The notes: generated by a model from the letters alone, not told the origin. Positions 25,985-38,801 are shown, numbered from the stretch's first letter. The stretch is DNA of 64,000 bases from Phoebastria nigripes (GCA_035582835.1 JAYKAV010002031.1:504007-568006); one strand, 5' to 3'. Translations and numbers: made by a program.

Positions 25985-26239
25985 TCATGATGGCCCTGCT
26001 TTAGAGTAGTCTGCCTCCTCGCTGGCGGGGCAGTATGTTTCTTCCTCCTGCTCCCTCTTAGGAGGAGCTTCTTCATCCCTTACTAAATGAGCTGACTTTC
26101 GCTTCCAAGTTTTCTTCTTATGTATAGGGGTGACTGATATCGGCATGGGTTGGTTCAGCTGCAGTGCCTGTCGCGGGGGTTGGAGTAGCTGCAGTATTCT
26201 TAAATAGTGGTTTAACCCTAAGCAAGACCTGACACACAT
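25985..26239 (-). pseudogene. Charged N-terminal part of gag
   Basis: This frame is very rich in Lys, Arg and Glu (KKKTWKRKSAHLVRDEE, then acidic repeats). It sits between the hydrophobic leader frames and the capsid segment. It overlaps the end of the 26429-26118 frame in a different phase, so a frameshift probably separates what was once one gag frame. A matrix or linker role is an inference from position. Confidence 0.5.
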
Positions 26240-26429
26240 TCAGGAGACATAGCAATAGGAATATGCTGGTTTGAACATCCCAAGGATATTCAAAATTCTC
26301 AAGAGCTGTTGTAATTAGCCTGGAGGAGAAGGGAAGATGGAGGAGGGTGTCTCCCCCATAGGTTGGCTCTCCGAGGAGTAAAAGTAAAAAAAGTGTCATT
26401 ATTAATAATTTCCAATAGATGGCTCCCAA
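26118..26429 (-). pseudogene. Hydrophobic N-terminal gag or leader frame
   Basis: A 103-codon frame. It starts with a signal-anchor-like stretch (MGAIYWKLLIMTLFLLLLLG), has a second hydrophobic segment (IFLLLCLLNVCQVLL), and ends in an Ala/Thr/Pro-rich part. It overlaps the 26676-26299 frame in another phase and leads into the charged gag segment. Its place between the primer-binding site and the capsid region fits the N-terminus of gag, but a membrane-spanning Gag start is not typical. Whether it was ever translated is unknown. Confidence 0.4.
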
Positions 26430-26676
26430 AGTACAGAGGTGGCAGCAATGCTGAGTACAAATACCAGATTGGTCCCACGACCAATAATTTTATCATACCA
26501 TAAGCCAGTGTTACACAGTACAGCAAAGCGATAACCTTAATCCACCTGCCAGAGGTGATAAACAGTACATAAATACTGATAAACAGTATATACAGCAAGT
26601 AAGGTGTTAAGTAACACAACTCTGAGAACAAATACAACAACTTTGAGAGCAAATAAATCAACATTGTGACCAGCAA
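26299..26676 (-). pseudogene. Leader frame with several hydrophobic segments
   Basis: A 125-codon frame that begins 84 bases inside the primer-binding site. It has about three to four hydrophobic stretches (for example LCYLTPYLLYILFISIYVLF and VIALLYCVTLAYGMIKLLVV) followed by a polar tail. I do not recognise a family. It could be a small accessory membrane protein, part of a longer hydrophobic gag leader, or simply non-coding leader RNA that happens to be open. Confidence 0.3.
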
Positions 26677-26759
26677 CTACTAAACTAATATAATGAATGC
26701 TTATAACAAATTTGTTTTAATATGTTCTGGTCAGATCTGTCATTATTCCAACCCTTCGT

Positions 26760-26777
26760 GCCCCACATTGGGTGCCA
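26760..26777 (-). other. Primer-binding site, tRNA-Lys type
   Basis: The minus strand reads TGGCACCCAATGTGGGGC. It differs from the known tRNA-Lys(1,2) primer-binding sequence at two positions only, both of which are CpG-to-TpG/CpA changes. It starts 8 bases after the LTR end. Reverse transcription of the parent virus would have been primed from this site by host lysine tRNA. Confidence 0.8.
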
Positions 26778-26912
26778 AAAAGGACTGTCGTGGTTTAACC
26801 CCAGTCAGCAACTAAGTACCACACAGCTGCTTGCTCACCCTCCCCCACCACGGTGGAATTGGGGAGACAATCAGGAAAAAAAAATAAAACCCGTGGGTTG
26901 AGAAAAAGACAG

Positions 26913-26918
26913 TTTAAT
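26913..26918 (-). terminator. LTR polyadenylation signal ATTAAA
   Basis: The complement reads ATTAAA. It lies about 160 bases downstream of the LTR TATA box, the position expected for the R-region signal, and is shared with the solo LTR. Confidence 0.5.
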
Positions 26919-26938
26919 AGGACAGCAAAGGAAGAGAG

Positions 26939-26970
26939 AATAATAATAATAATAATAATAATGATAATAG
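26939..26970. repeat. (AAT)n microsatellite inside the LTR
   Basis: About eight uninterrupted AAT units followed by an interrupted unit (GATAAT). The solo LTR has no such tract, so it arose within this copy or its subfamily. Confidence 0.85.
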
Positions 26971-27074
26971 AATATAGAAAACAAGTGATGCACAATGCAA
27001 TTGCTCACCACCCACTGACCGATGCCCAGCCCATCCCCGAGCAGCGATTGCTGCCCCCAGCCAACTCCCCCCAG

Positions 27075-27097
27075 TTTATATACTGAGCATGACATCA
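27075..27097 (-). promoter_or_regulatory. Core promoter of the 5' LTR
   Basis: On the minus strand the complement of TGACATCA (27090-27097), an ATF/CRE-like site differing from TGACGTCA by one CpG-type change, precedes a TATATAAA box (27075-27082). Transcription would run toward gag. The block is nearly identical in the solo LTR. Confidence 0.6.
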
Positions 27098-27346
27098 TAT
27101 GGTATGGAATATCCCTTTGGCCAGTTTGGGTCAGGTGTCCTGGCTGTGCCCCCTCCCAGCTTCTTGTGCACCTCCTTGCTGGCAGAACATGGGAAGCTGA
27201 AAAGTCTTTGACTTAGTATAAACACTGCTTAGCAACAACTAAAACATCAATGTGTTATCAACATTATTCTCATACTAAATCCAAAACACAGAACTATACC
27301 AGCTACTAGGAAGAAAATTAACTCTATCCCAGCCACAACCAGGACA

Positions 27347-30300
27347 AGCACTTAGTGAAAAATGAGCTTTAACAACAAGGTGAAAAGGAACATTCTAGAT
27401 AATGGCTTGCTTTTTTTGAAATAAGAGACAATAATTCCCACTATCATTTTATGAGGCAACGATCTGATTTTTGAGAGCATGGGCTTAACATTCTAAATCT
27501 GCATCATAAAACCTCACTGCTACAGCTGAGAATTTGCTTTCACTTCTTTTCCATTCCCATGTTTTTTAAAAAGAAAAGATTCTTACTTTACTGAAATGTC
27601 TACAATATAAAACCAAAAATGTTTAGCTATTAGAACATGTTACCAGCAAGTCATTTTTTATCTTTTGATTTTTCCATGGAGCTGCAGTTGATGGATGCAG
27701 AATTTTTCTCCTGGGACATTTCAGAAGTACCAGTGGAAAGAATTACTGAATTCTTCAAGGACTTAATAAATGCTTTGTGAATTCAGTTTTTAAATGGTGA
27801 CCTATCCAAACCATCTGCTCCAGCTGAGACAAATGGCATCTTCTTGGTCTAGTTATGAACATCCAAAATTACATTTGAACTCCATTATAATCACCCAGTA
27901 TTTGAGCTGTAAAATTCATACTTTCATTCTCATTACTTACCATGAACAAATCTTTCATCAATCCAGAATATTGAATGGATACAGCTCACATGTAGAGACA
28001 TTTTAATCACAAACGGTTGTGATACAACAGTATCAGTACATAAGTCTTAATGGTTTTTTTTTGTCTAAGTTTTAATGAATAAAAGGTATTTGTACCAATT
28101 TTTAAAGATTTTATATCTGATAGCTTTGTATAGACACATACATTACACAAGTATAGCTACAATTAAAACATACTTCTGTAGTCAATGCTTAAAAAAAACC
28201 CAACCAAACAAAAAAACAACAGTCAAGTATCTGTCTATGGAGCTAGTTAAAACAATTGAGGATATTGCCCCGAGCTAGTCTCCCACCTAGCACCTCCTGA
28301 CCTGCAATAGCAGGTTGGGTGAGCATTTCTTATCTGCTTCCCTGCAAAGACACCACAGCTTAAACAACCTTCAGCTGAACTTTAAAGGCTGATGAAGGGA
28401 AATGTAAGCAAAGCCAACAAAACAGGTGAGAAGCTTTCACATGATCTCCTTGCTGACGTCCAGTTAATAAGTGTGGTGATCTCCATCTGGCCATTTTATA
28501 CCATGGCAGATGCTTCTAAGCAATTGCTTTTTGTAGTTCCCCTTTACAAACTTAGACCAAAATACTGTAACTGCAGCAGTTATAATTTATACGTTCTATT
28601 TTCCCAATGCAAGTCTGCAGATAAACATTTAGTTCAGATTAACCTTTTCCAGTCCTTGTCCAGTTTAGTTTAGCACATTCAAAAACTAAATTATTATAGA
28701 ATCAGATAGTATACACAAACTTAGCCCAAAATAAGAAGATATATGAATAATAACTGAATATATTAATCTAGTAAAAGTTTTTAAGGAGGACAATTACAAA
28801 CTTGTAAGACAGTGATGATATTGAGAACAGCAAAACCAGCAACTGCTTCAAGGTACCACCCTACCCCTTCTTCAGCCATTAATCTCCTTCTCTTGGAGTT
28901 CATCATCCCCACTGAAGATCTGCCAGACAAGGAGTGTTCACACAAAGCACCCTTCTTCAGTACAGCCAATGAAATTAGACAGCTTGGGCTGATCATCTAT
29001 TCCACTCTCAGCTATTGCTGCAGCAATGCTGCTTCTCCAGGTCACTTGGACAAATTTTAAGCTTTGCATATCATTCTTGCAAAAAGTCATTCTACACTGT
29101 AATGCTACAAAGCAGTGCAAAAATAACTACATATTGACTAATGTACTGAATCCATAGCTAGCACTAACTAGATACAAAGCTAAGTATTAATAGGTATTAA
29201 TATGTTCACTANCCCAGATAAGACATGTACTAGGATCACTGCCTGTCAGCAAACACTGTCAGGTGGGGAAGGACAGGACACTGACTTTCCTTAGGACAAG
29301 CTGGTTCTTCGGGTTGCAGAATCATTGTTCCCATTCTCTGCTTTCTTCCTAAAAAGGAAGCAAGCAGAGAATTCTTCCTTTCTTCTTAAAAATAAGTTTT
29401 ATTGCGTTTTCATGTCAGATCTTTTCCTCTTGAATCCTTGGCCTGCTATCTATGATATCTCCAAAATTATACTTAAAAATTTTTACTTTTCTTACTTTGC
29501 GTGGCTTTATCTCAAGTACTTTCTCACTCCTTAACAAGAATTTTCCCATTGTAACTGATCTGAGTTGACACAGCTGAGCTGGACTAAGAAGCCTTGAATC
29601 CCAGCTGAACCCCAGGGCTGAAGGTGGAGGAGCTGGGAAGCTGACCCACAAACCTTTCTAGGAGGAAGCCCAAAAGCTAGTCCAGATCTCTGAAATATTT
29701 ACGTCCCTTGCTGGTATCACCTGTGACTTTAGCAAGACATTTTCAGCTCCCCTAGCCTCTGTAGCACAATGAATCAGAGTAACGATATTTAAGATCTCAA
29801 GCTGGAAAGCACAAGTGAAGCCCTGTTACTGACATGTGCCACTCTTCACAACATGAATTCAAAGTTTCCTGGCGTAGCTTCATCTTCAAATATTTGTTTT
29901 TATACACACCAGTGAAAAATCAATTATATTACTGAAACTGAAAGCCTTGATGTACAAAGGCATCACTAATCATCTCTGAGCTTTTTCAAGATCAAATGAA
30001 CTTTTATTAGAAGAAAGCTCTTTCTCAGAACTGAAAAGTGCAATTACATTTGTAGGAAACGGAACTATTTCAGCATCATTCCCCTCCTCCTATCTGTTTG
30101 CAACACCAGATGGAGATTTATTGGAGATGAAGGGATAGGGAGAGTGAGGGACAAGCTAAGGAGAAAGCAGGTAGAATTCAGCACATTTTTTAATGCTGAT
30201 AACATAGCTGCAGGCTGAACAGCTTATAGTAAACAACAGTATAGCAGTAAAACTAGAATACAGTAGAAAAATAGGCAACAGCAACATGCGTTTCTCCACA

Positions 30301-33300
30301 TAACAGCTTTGTTGTTGAAAAGAAACTAAATGTTTCGGAAGAGTGTTTGCCCTCAATGGAGTTGAATTCAAACTTCCAGAATACACAGACCACAGCTGCA
30401 GGCCTGATCCAGCCAGAAGCATGCAATTAATCATCGCAGTAATAATTGTATCATTGAATCTCCTTTACAGAGTTTATTAAGTTCCAAAAACTGGGGTCTA
30501 ATAATATTTTAAATAATGCTAGTAATAAAACTTCTGCTTCATTTATATTAACCATAGGCTAACTTTTTTCCTTACTCAACCATATAGCAAAGATTCATGT
30601 TTCCCAGTCTCTCAATTATTTCATAAATAAAAACTAACGACTAATACTCTCACTGATAGCAGTTGTACCTCTGACATCTTGCTGCCCATCGCAGCATTGT
30701 GGGGCTCTCATCATTTCACACTCAGCACCTGTGATACCCAAGCTGTCTTTCTGTGGCTACAGAGGCGTAGGAAGGCAGGGGATGGATGGCTTGATGTGCA
30801 GGCAGAACGTCCCTCAGCACAGGGGCAGAGGCAACAAAACGGTGCCCACCCAAGCCCAGGAAATAAATAAACACAGTAGATGGGGAGACCAAACCAGGTC
30901 TAACCATAGCTAATATGTGCTTTCATGGGCCTTTCTCCATCAAAGAATCAAGTATGCAGTCATTTTAAGACACAGTCAAAAGTAATCATGATGCTTTGCT
31001 GAATTAAGTTTATAATACATAAAAGAAGACTTTGGGACACTGTCCCCCAAGTTATCTGTCAAAGCTCCTTCCACAATCGTGGAAAGAATTAGGCCCATTG
31101 GAGTGGATCCAAAACAACCAGCAAACTGTGAAACTGGCTTCTTGTGTAGCCAGGAGGAGTTCCAGGAAAGAGCCTCCAGAAAACCTCCCCATGCATGGGC
31201 TGGATAATAAAATCCATTCAAAGGAAAGGAATTCCTAGGAACTGATGGTATTAAGAGCTCAAAGTCTCAGACCTTTGGAAAACAGAATAAGGAGATGCAG
31301 ACAGATCCTATCTCTCCTCCAACACTGCCGCTGAGGACAAGGCACAACCAGGAGGGCTGTGTCAGGGCTCTGTGCAAGCAGTGACCGTGAAGGAATAAAT
31401 CGTGTTGAGAAAGCAGAGACTGTCACACCCTGAGGAGGACAAGAGGAACAGGAGGTGCAGCAGGTGAAGGCAGATGTGACTGCTGGTCTGAGAATAACAG
31501 CACATGAGGTGTATACTCCTTTTACACAGACTCAGTTTTCTGTCAGACATCAGCTTTGGTAAATTCTCCCAGAAGCTGCCCTAGATCAAATTCCAGGACA
31601 CATCAGTAATGTCCTGCACTTGATGCAGCCAAGGTCCCTTGGAACCGTGCCCTGAAGTTACTCCACATGTTATCTATCGAGTTTCGTATCCTGGAGGAGA
31701 AACAGTGCTACTTTATCTGTGGCTAGTCAGACAAACTGGTTCCAGAAATTATGGTCACCAGAAATTGATCTAGTACAGAGTGGACAATGCCTCCTGTCTG
31801 ATCAACAAACCTATGAAAGGAGGAAATTAAAAGATGCAGGTATAAACATCTGCACGGTTCTGAAGTAGGCACCTAGATTCCACCTCAGTCCCATTTTAGG
31901 AAGACAAACCTCTGTGGGGACTCATCTGTATTCCCTAACAGATCATAAAATATACATGATATTCCCCAGCACCAGCTGGCTCAGTAGGAACGTTCAGTCA
32001 AGCTTCTCCCAGACAAAAGCCAGCCATCCTCATTTGGCAGCATGAAAACACTGAACACATTTGTGCAGAGAGTCTTCCCTCCAAATCTGTACACTGCAGA
32101 CCCAGGTAGCATGTAAGCCTTGTCCAGATGTGTGAAAATACTAGGTATTTGACACAACATCATCTGCATCCTAAACAGTGCTTTATAAAAACACTGGGAT
32201 TATACATTTTCTTTCAGCAGAGCTTAGATATAAGCTGTACTGCAGTAGGATGACATGCATACTCACTTGGACTGGTTTCCAATAGGCCATGAAATCACCA
32301 GAAATACTATCGTTCATCTCAAAGAAGGTGNAATCATGATCATAAAACACTATTTTAAACTGAAAGGATCTGGGGGAAAACTTTCCAGAAATGCTTTACT
32401 GAACCTTGAAGTTTTCATGTGCAAACATACACAGTACTTGTAACATGGGCCAGTTACAGCTTCTTGGAGCTAAACCCAGGCTCTCTTNGGCACCGGACCA
32501 CAGCAGCGCTCTCCCTCTCTCAATAGCTCTTGGACTAGATCAAGTTCCAGCAGCGCTGAGCTTCTCAGATTAGAACATGGTGGCTAAGAAAATGCATCAC
32601 TATACCTCGTTCCAGGAAGCCAGGGGTTGCCCCATTTAATTACTCAACATTTTGGCTAAGCTGCTCTTCCCCAGACAACTTTAATCTTTCCCTACCACTC
32701 AGATGTATTTATCACCTAAGATAGCATCTGGGTTTTACAGCAGGAATGTTGCAACATCGCTGAGGTCATAGCTCATAGAAACCCCTGCTTGCTCATTGAA
32801 GTTGTCCATGCTGGCTTCAAACAGAGTGAAAGTCCAGAAATGTATTTTAATTATGAATTTAAAATAATTTTTAAAATGCGGAGGTTGTTCTGAAAAAGCT
32901 ACATCTCAAGAATAACTTGTCTACATTCATTCAGCAATGTATTTTCTTTCCAAAGCAAACCTCAAGATTAAAGAAGCAATGCAGTAAAATCCAAGGTTTT
33001 TTCTAACTTAATACTAAGTTTTTTTCCTAAGACCGGGGGGGAAGGAAAAATTCTCATCACACTAATTTTAATAATTTACCTTGCTCACAGGTACTGACAG
33101 AGACCAGCCGCCTCTGTTGTAAGTCCTTTGTTGTGTGAAGCTTACTAGTCAGTGACATGAAAAAGGTATTTAACAACTGTTCTGGTAATGCAGTGACAGA
33201 GCCACTACAAATATTCTTTCATTTTTCTGATTGTTAAACTTTGAGTTTTACAGTGTTGTCTATTTGCTGCTGTCTTTATTAGCTCAGCTGAACTGATTTT

Positions 33301-36300
33301 ATTCTCACTTGTTAGAAATTTATTACGACTCATCTTACACATCTGTCATTGCAAATTGTCCCTGTGCTTTGTGAGAATTCTGCAGCGTGGCCACACTGTC
33401 ATTTTCAATACACAGTTATGTTTTGGTCTGAGCATTTAACATGAACTTACTTTTCATATTTTATTAGGACTTTCACAAAGCCATTATCATGCTTACCTAG
33501 TCACAGCTCGATATCGAAGAAGTTGGATCAATTCTTTGGATAACACATTTTTTAACTGTACAAAATGGGAATGACTTGGAGCAATGGGACAAACCTCTTT
33601 AGAGAAGCACAGTATAATAAGACATAAGAAGATCATCTTAAGCTATCATTACAACAAATAAACCAATTTTTTTACCCATTGGGATGGTCTAATAAGGACT
33701 TACCAACAAGGACTGCAGTAGCCAAGGCTCAGACCAGCCTACACTGAACTGGAGAGCACTGTTACTCTAGCCTGGGTTAAACAAGGCTGGAAATTCAATT
33801 ACCTTTTTACAGCACCAGTCATGACTCCACAGGTTAATGGGTGAAGAAGCTTTGAATTTGAAACACNGAAAGTCATGGAAAAACTTTCTTAGCAAAATCC
33901 TCAATCAAGTTGCAAGAAAATAGTATAGATCTGCTATTTATGAGCATCTGAATTTGCACATTCCTGTAGGTTAGGTATAATGTAGCTAGNATTCACTGTG
34001 TTAAAGTAAAAGATAAGCACATAGACATGTTTTTGTAAGTATAGCTTGCATTTTGAATATAGAGTATTAGTTTCTCTTTAGTAATTGTACAGATATCTGC
34101 CCTTAACCACTGGAGATGAAGGATTGGCACCATTATTTTTCAGAAGCATCATCAGATATTTAATTAACTCTGTTGTCCAAGGATTTTGCTGTTCTACATC
34201 TGAGCCAAAACAACAGGTCCTCAAGCAGTCCTGCGCTTCCTAATATCCTTCTGCTATAGCAACTGAACTGTACGAAATAAAGCAAGGCTGCCATTTACAC
34301 CGCAGGAAACATCACTTCCTGCAAGACCTTTCTTCAAAGCATTTCATTTCACCTCAAGACCATTTAATTTGTGAGCTTTGGCTTAATCACAGTTCATGGC
34401 AAAAAGACAAAAGATAAATCCTAAAAAAAGGCTGAAGTCCTGAAGGATTAGTGGATGCTTTGTAGATTTGTAGATGCTCTGTTCAAAATCAGCTGATTAA
34501 GTAGATGCAGTTTCACATGGACACCAGAAGAGGAGAGAAGTCTTTTAAGTGATGTACTGTTCTTTCTATACTATCTGAGGAAAAAAGCACCCCACCATGT
34601 TTAACAGCATCACTCCAAAGAAATTCANACTGTTGAACCACAGAGGGCTGGCACTTACAAAAGCAGCAGCACTAACCACTCACTAAGCGGTGAACAAGTC
34701 TTGCTTTCTTCTCCCTCTGAAATGTAAACATTCTTTTCCATTTAAAGAGAGACACACCAAAAAAAAAAACAACCCACAACCCTCCATTTAAAAAAAAAAA
34801 AAATTATTTCCCTTTCTTATCAGCGGTATGTCAGCACTAGTTAGCTTTTGCCAGCTGTCATAGGCTGCCTTTGAAATAGGTACCTCCTGTCATGATGATT
34901 TGGAAATGCCAAAACAGAATCCTAAATATAAAACCCAACAAGAATATATAGGAAACCAGAGGTAGCAGAATACCTGCTTTTCTACTGTATTTTTCTTCAA
35001 GAAAAAATATNTTTTTCCTTGACTAGGGAAATAGAAGAGCTCTATCTACCTTCCAGTGTTCACTAAACAGACAGAAATTCTCTTCCCTACAGAGATACCA
35101 GAGAATGAAAGGAATAATCCACCCATGAAGCTGCAGCACTGACTTTACCACAGCCTTTAGCTCTGCTGATCCCTTCTCCAGCTCCTGCTGGCTAACCCAC
35201 AGCACAGGGAGGACATTTCCTAAGTGCTGGACTCTGGCACACCTGAGCATGAATACCAGAAAGCCTTTATCTCTCCTCGCTCTTACCCATCTCTGTCCTA
35301 CAAGGGACTTGGTTCTCTGGATGCAGACTAGGTCCCCAGAGGATAAGAGGAAAGATTTTCCCTTGTGATTACACTTTCTGCAAGTTGTTATCTTGCTGAA
35401 AAATTTAAAGCTGAAAACATGCCCCCTTCTTCATTCCCAGATGCCTCACATACACAATTTAATAAAAAAATCAACAACCTACTACATTTCACATTTCTGA
35501 TCTTTTTTTTCTTAAAAGAAAGTAAAAGGCACGTACTGTGGGTTTCAGGAACAAAGGAAGCTGTCAGTAATAACCATGCACGGTTTATATCCAAGGATTA
35601 GCCCATCTGAGGCTTTATCAGGAAACTACATGATATTAATTGGCCACAACACTGGGTTTTGAAACAGAGGTTGGGTTATGTTACAGGAAGGAAAGCAGAG
35701 TTAGTTACTGCTCCAGAGAGCTCTTAAGTCAGTAGGAGACTTTAGATCCTTATTGCTTTAACATAAAACTGATTTCCCACAAGTTGTATATAAAGACTGT
35801 TCTGTGAAATTAGCGGTCAGTCAGTATTTATATGTCACACTGATATTTTCCAGATGTAGACTTTGATATTCCCCAGAAAAAAAGAAAAAAAAACAGCTAA
35901 TTCAGGGGATCCTCAAAGTAAACCTCAGTGCTGTTTATTTTCTAATGTCATATTCCTTTTGGCAATGCTAACTTAAACTCATAAACAATAGGGTTGTATC
36001 CCAGAGAATGCAGCATGCCCTCAATCACAACTGAAAGCAATAGGAGCAGAGCATGCTGAGCACCTGGCAGGAAAAGTCCTTAATTAGCACCGTTTGGAAA
36101 GCCATATTATGAGATCACTCTCTCTTGGCTCTTAAGAAAGAATATGAGGTGGTCCAGAATGGAAAATGTACCCAAATCAAACCCATGTGTTGACATATAC
36201 CATTGCCCTGCTGATTTAAATACAAAGGGTAAGAATTTATTCTTAAAACCATTCTAGAATTGTCCTGCGTTTTAGGTATAATTCATGTTTACCTGTTAGC

Positions 36301-38287
36301 ACAGATTCTGTGCAAACTACTTGTGTTCGGTTGTACGGATTAGAACCATGATAAAAATTGGTAACTGGGTCTTATTCTAAAAAGCCATACTTAATTTGAC
36401 ACGCCTGTCCTTTTAAAGTTAGTGGCATTGTTTATGCTTTTATGCAAATAAGAGCAAGAAATACAGCATCATTTGCAGAGTCACTCTTTGCATAAATGAA
36501 ATGAACCTTTCCTGTTAAAAAGAGAAAAATAATTTGAAAGGAAGAAACAGTCTGAGGTAAACCATAAACAGACAATGTCTAGAATTTCTTCCTTGTAATC
36601 AGTTTGTAATTGAAAACTTCACAAACATGACAAGCTGCCTATATTCTGAAGAAACCTTCGTCTCCTCTCTAGTGCATGGTATCTAATTCAGTGAAAGAAA
36701 ATACCTTTGACAGTCTCAGACCATATTTTCTACCACTTCATCTTTGATTGTATTTTATTTGCATTGAGTAACCACTTTCCATCCTTTTGCTGAGACAGTT
36801 TATCCCTCCTTTCAGTCAGAGCTCAACTTCTTCCTCCGGAATGCAGCACACCACAGCGCAGAAGTTGTATGCAAGCATTCATCATGCCAGTTTAAGTGTC
36901 CAGTGTTCAGTTCTAGCTGGGAAATTCCTACGTTTCATTCAACTTATTAATGCATGTAATGTTGTGTGAAAAACAGTTAATATTTCTTCAAGGCTAAGAA
37001 AACTTACGTGGTTCTAAAATCATGGAACAGAAATAAAACATGCTGTGATTGACTACAGCTTTTAAAAAATTGATCTGCAATACATGTAATTAATAACACC
37101 TCTCACTGACATAAAAGAGGGGGGTTTTTTTTAGAAAAAGGTTTCACATAGTTTTTTCAAATTACATTTCTAAGAGGAAATAGAGGGCAAAACAAAGCGA
37201 CTCTAGTTGCAATTTTGTCTCCCTCAAACCTTCAATACAACCATTCTACTGTGCCATGTTCCTGATTTCTACTATGACCACCACCATCATGTGGATAATA
37301 AAATAATGTTACCTGAAGTAATGTGGTAATTTTTTCAATATGCTGCTTATTTTGACCAACAGACTGCAGTAGAGCCAGTTTCTCTATAGGCTACATGATG
37401 GCTGGTTTTGTGCAACAATTACATGATTCACTGGGTCTCTCTTCCTGAAGCAGTTAAATCAAAAAAAGTTCATTTGCCAAAATATGCAAATATTGCCAAA
37501 ATACCTTCTATGCCATATATTCATATTACCATTATTCATACTACCATTTAATATTACCAGCTTGAGATTATAAATCTGGCAAAGGGCATTGGCCATCTTG
37601 TCTAGATGCAGCCAAATCCTCCTGTGTAGAAATGTTCTCTTACAACTTCACACACTGCAATGGCATCAGCAGATCCAACCTCACACCTAAGTTTTTATCA
37701 GCTCTTCTCATTAATATTGCCCAGTGTCCATTTTGTTGCTAATACTATGAAAAGACAATGTAAATGCATACAGGGTCATCTTTTATAATAAATATGCAAG
37801 TACAGATAAGTCAGTTCAGCAAACCATAATTTCAAAGTATAAAATGTAACAATCTTAACAAGCAGCCTACTCCTGTAAAACCCTGAATCTATTCAACCTC
37901 CAGGACAACACCACTAAAAAATGCCATCTTAAGGATCCCAGCAAGAGGCTCCACACTCCTATTCGGAGGGTCTTTTGGTTTTATTTTGTGTTTGGTTTGG
38001 AGGTTTTTTGAAAAAAATATCAATAACCAAATATAGCATGATTCCAATTCCAGCCAGGAATACTGTTGTCATTGAATGAAGTCTGGGAATGTATTTTTCA
38101 TAAAAATACTTTCAACTTTATTTATCATTGCCTTACACACTAACTCAGTTGACATCTACTGCTTCAACTACTGTAAAAGCAAGAATAAAGCAGGACTCTC
38201 AACATCATTATCATCACCTTGGAAATCTCAATACTGCTTCATTGATTNACTACCGTGAGCTAGTCACATAACTACGTAAGAGTCAGC
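27347..38287. other. No gene seen; non-coding DNA
   Basis: Open frames are short and look random. A-rich tracts occur at about 34757-34804. Moderately GC-richer patches at 30660-30870 and 31240-31480 carry no convincing exon. Single Ns recur between 29.2 and 35.1 kb. No interspersed repeat here was clear enough to name. Confidence 0.55.
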
Positions 38288-38316
38288 TAAATACTGAACT
38301 AGGAGTTCAGTATTTA
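38288..38316. repeat. Perfect 13-bp inverted repeat with 3-base loop
   Basis: The arm TAAATACTGAACT (38288-38300) is followed by AGG and the exact reverse complement AGTTCAGTATTTA (38304-38316). The next bases (AATTAAATATTAAATACTAGG) echo part of the arm. The hairpin could form a cruciform or an RNA stem, but it is too short to be a microRNA precursor on its own. Confidence 0.85.
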
Positions 38317-38785
38317 AATTAAATATTAAATACTAGGAGAAAGCACTGACAAACCAGATTTAATTCTGAAGACTAGGTAAGGATGAGGAAAAGGGGGAGA
38401 ATGGTACATATCAAAACTCATGTCATGAAAGAAAACAGTTACCAGATCTATAAAGTGATCTTACTGGAGAAGCGAGGGCACACTGTATTCACTTGATCTC
38501 TTCCCCAGGAAGCATAGGGAGGAAACAGAGTAGATAACTGGTTTGTAAGAATTCTTCACATTACTCTTGAAGTAAAAAAAAAAAAAATTGTGGATAGTGG
38601 AAGAGCTGTGAATGGTAGAGAAGTTTTGTGTATTATAGTTATGCTGCTGGACAACCGTGAGTCATCCAGGATCCTCCAGGCTATTTACTGAGCAATCCAT
38701 TAATTGCTGCTAATTTTCATCTTGCAAATAATCTATTTTCCTATATAAAACAGGGATGCAATTGTGCTTGGCACTGGAAAGACTA

Positions 38786-38801
38786 ACACACACACACACA
38801 C
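38786..38801. repeat. (AC)8 microsatellite
   Basis: Sixteen bases of perfect AC dinucleotide repeat. Confidence 0.85.

Larger units (their letters stand above)
21295..27346 (-). mobile_element. 3'-truncated avian endogenous retrovirus (5' LTR, gag, pro, pol)
   Basis: A provirus on the minus strand. From high to low coordinates it has the 5' LTR, a tRNA-Lys-type primer-binding site, a hydrophobic leader region, gag, protease, reverse transcriptase, RNase H and integrase. It then has about 400 bases of non-coding 3' sequence that stops near 21295 (plus or minus some tens of bases) with no 3' LTR. I see no envelope gene. The style of the RT and integrase suggests an ERV-L-like avian lineage, while the primer-binding site is of the lysine type usual in ERV-K-like elements, so the class is left open. 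Several stops and frameshifts make it coding-defective. Ns are unusually dense inside it. Confidence 0.9.
26786..27346 (-). mobile_element. 5' LTR of the truncated provirus
   Basis: A 561-bp LTR on the minus strand running from TGTCCTGG (complement of 27339-27346) to CCACGACA (complement of 26786-26793). These ends form a 7-of-8 inverted repeat. It contains a TATA box, an ATF/CRE-like site, an ATTAAA polyadenylation signal and an AAT microsatellite. The primer-binding site follows on its internal side. The flanking AGCAC at 27347-27351 would be the target-site duplication, but its partner is lost with the 3' end. It is alignable with the solo LTR mainly in the U3/promoter half. Confidence 0.9.

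Noticed and set aside
19390..27346. One full-length provirus with LTRs at 19390-19968 and 26786-27346
   Set aside because: The left LTR has its own perfect GGCAG duplication on both sides. Its R/U5 half belongs to a different subfamily, and no polypurine tract lies next to it. The bases flanking the outer ends (GGCAG and AGCAC) do not match. Two independent insertions explain this better.
31840..31910. Ancient DNA-transposon end (phrase GTAGGCACCTAGATTCCA)
   Set aside because: The match is to one short phrase only and no inverted partner was found.
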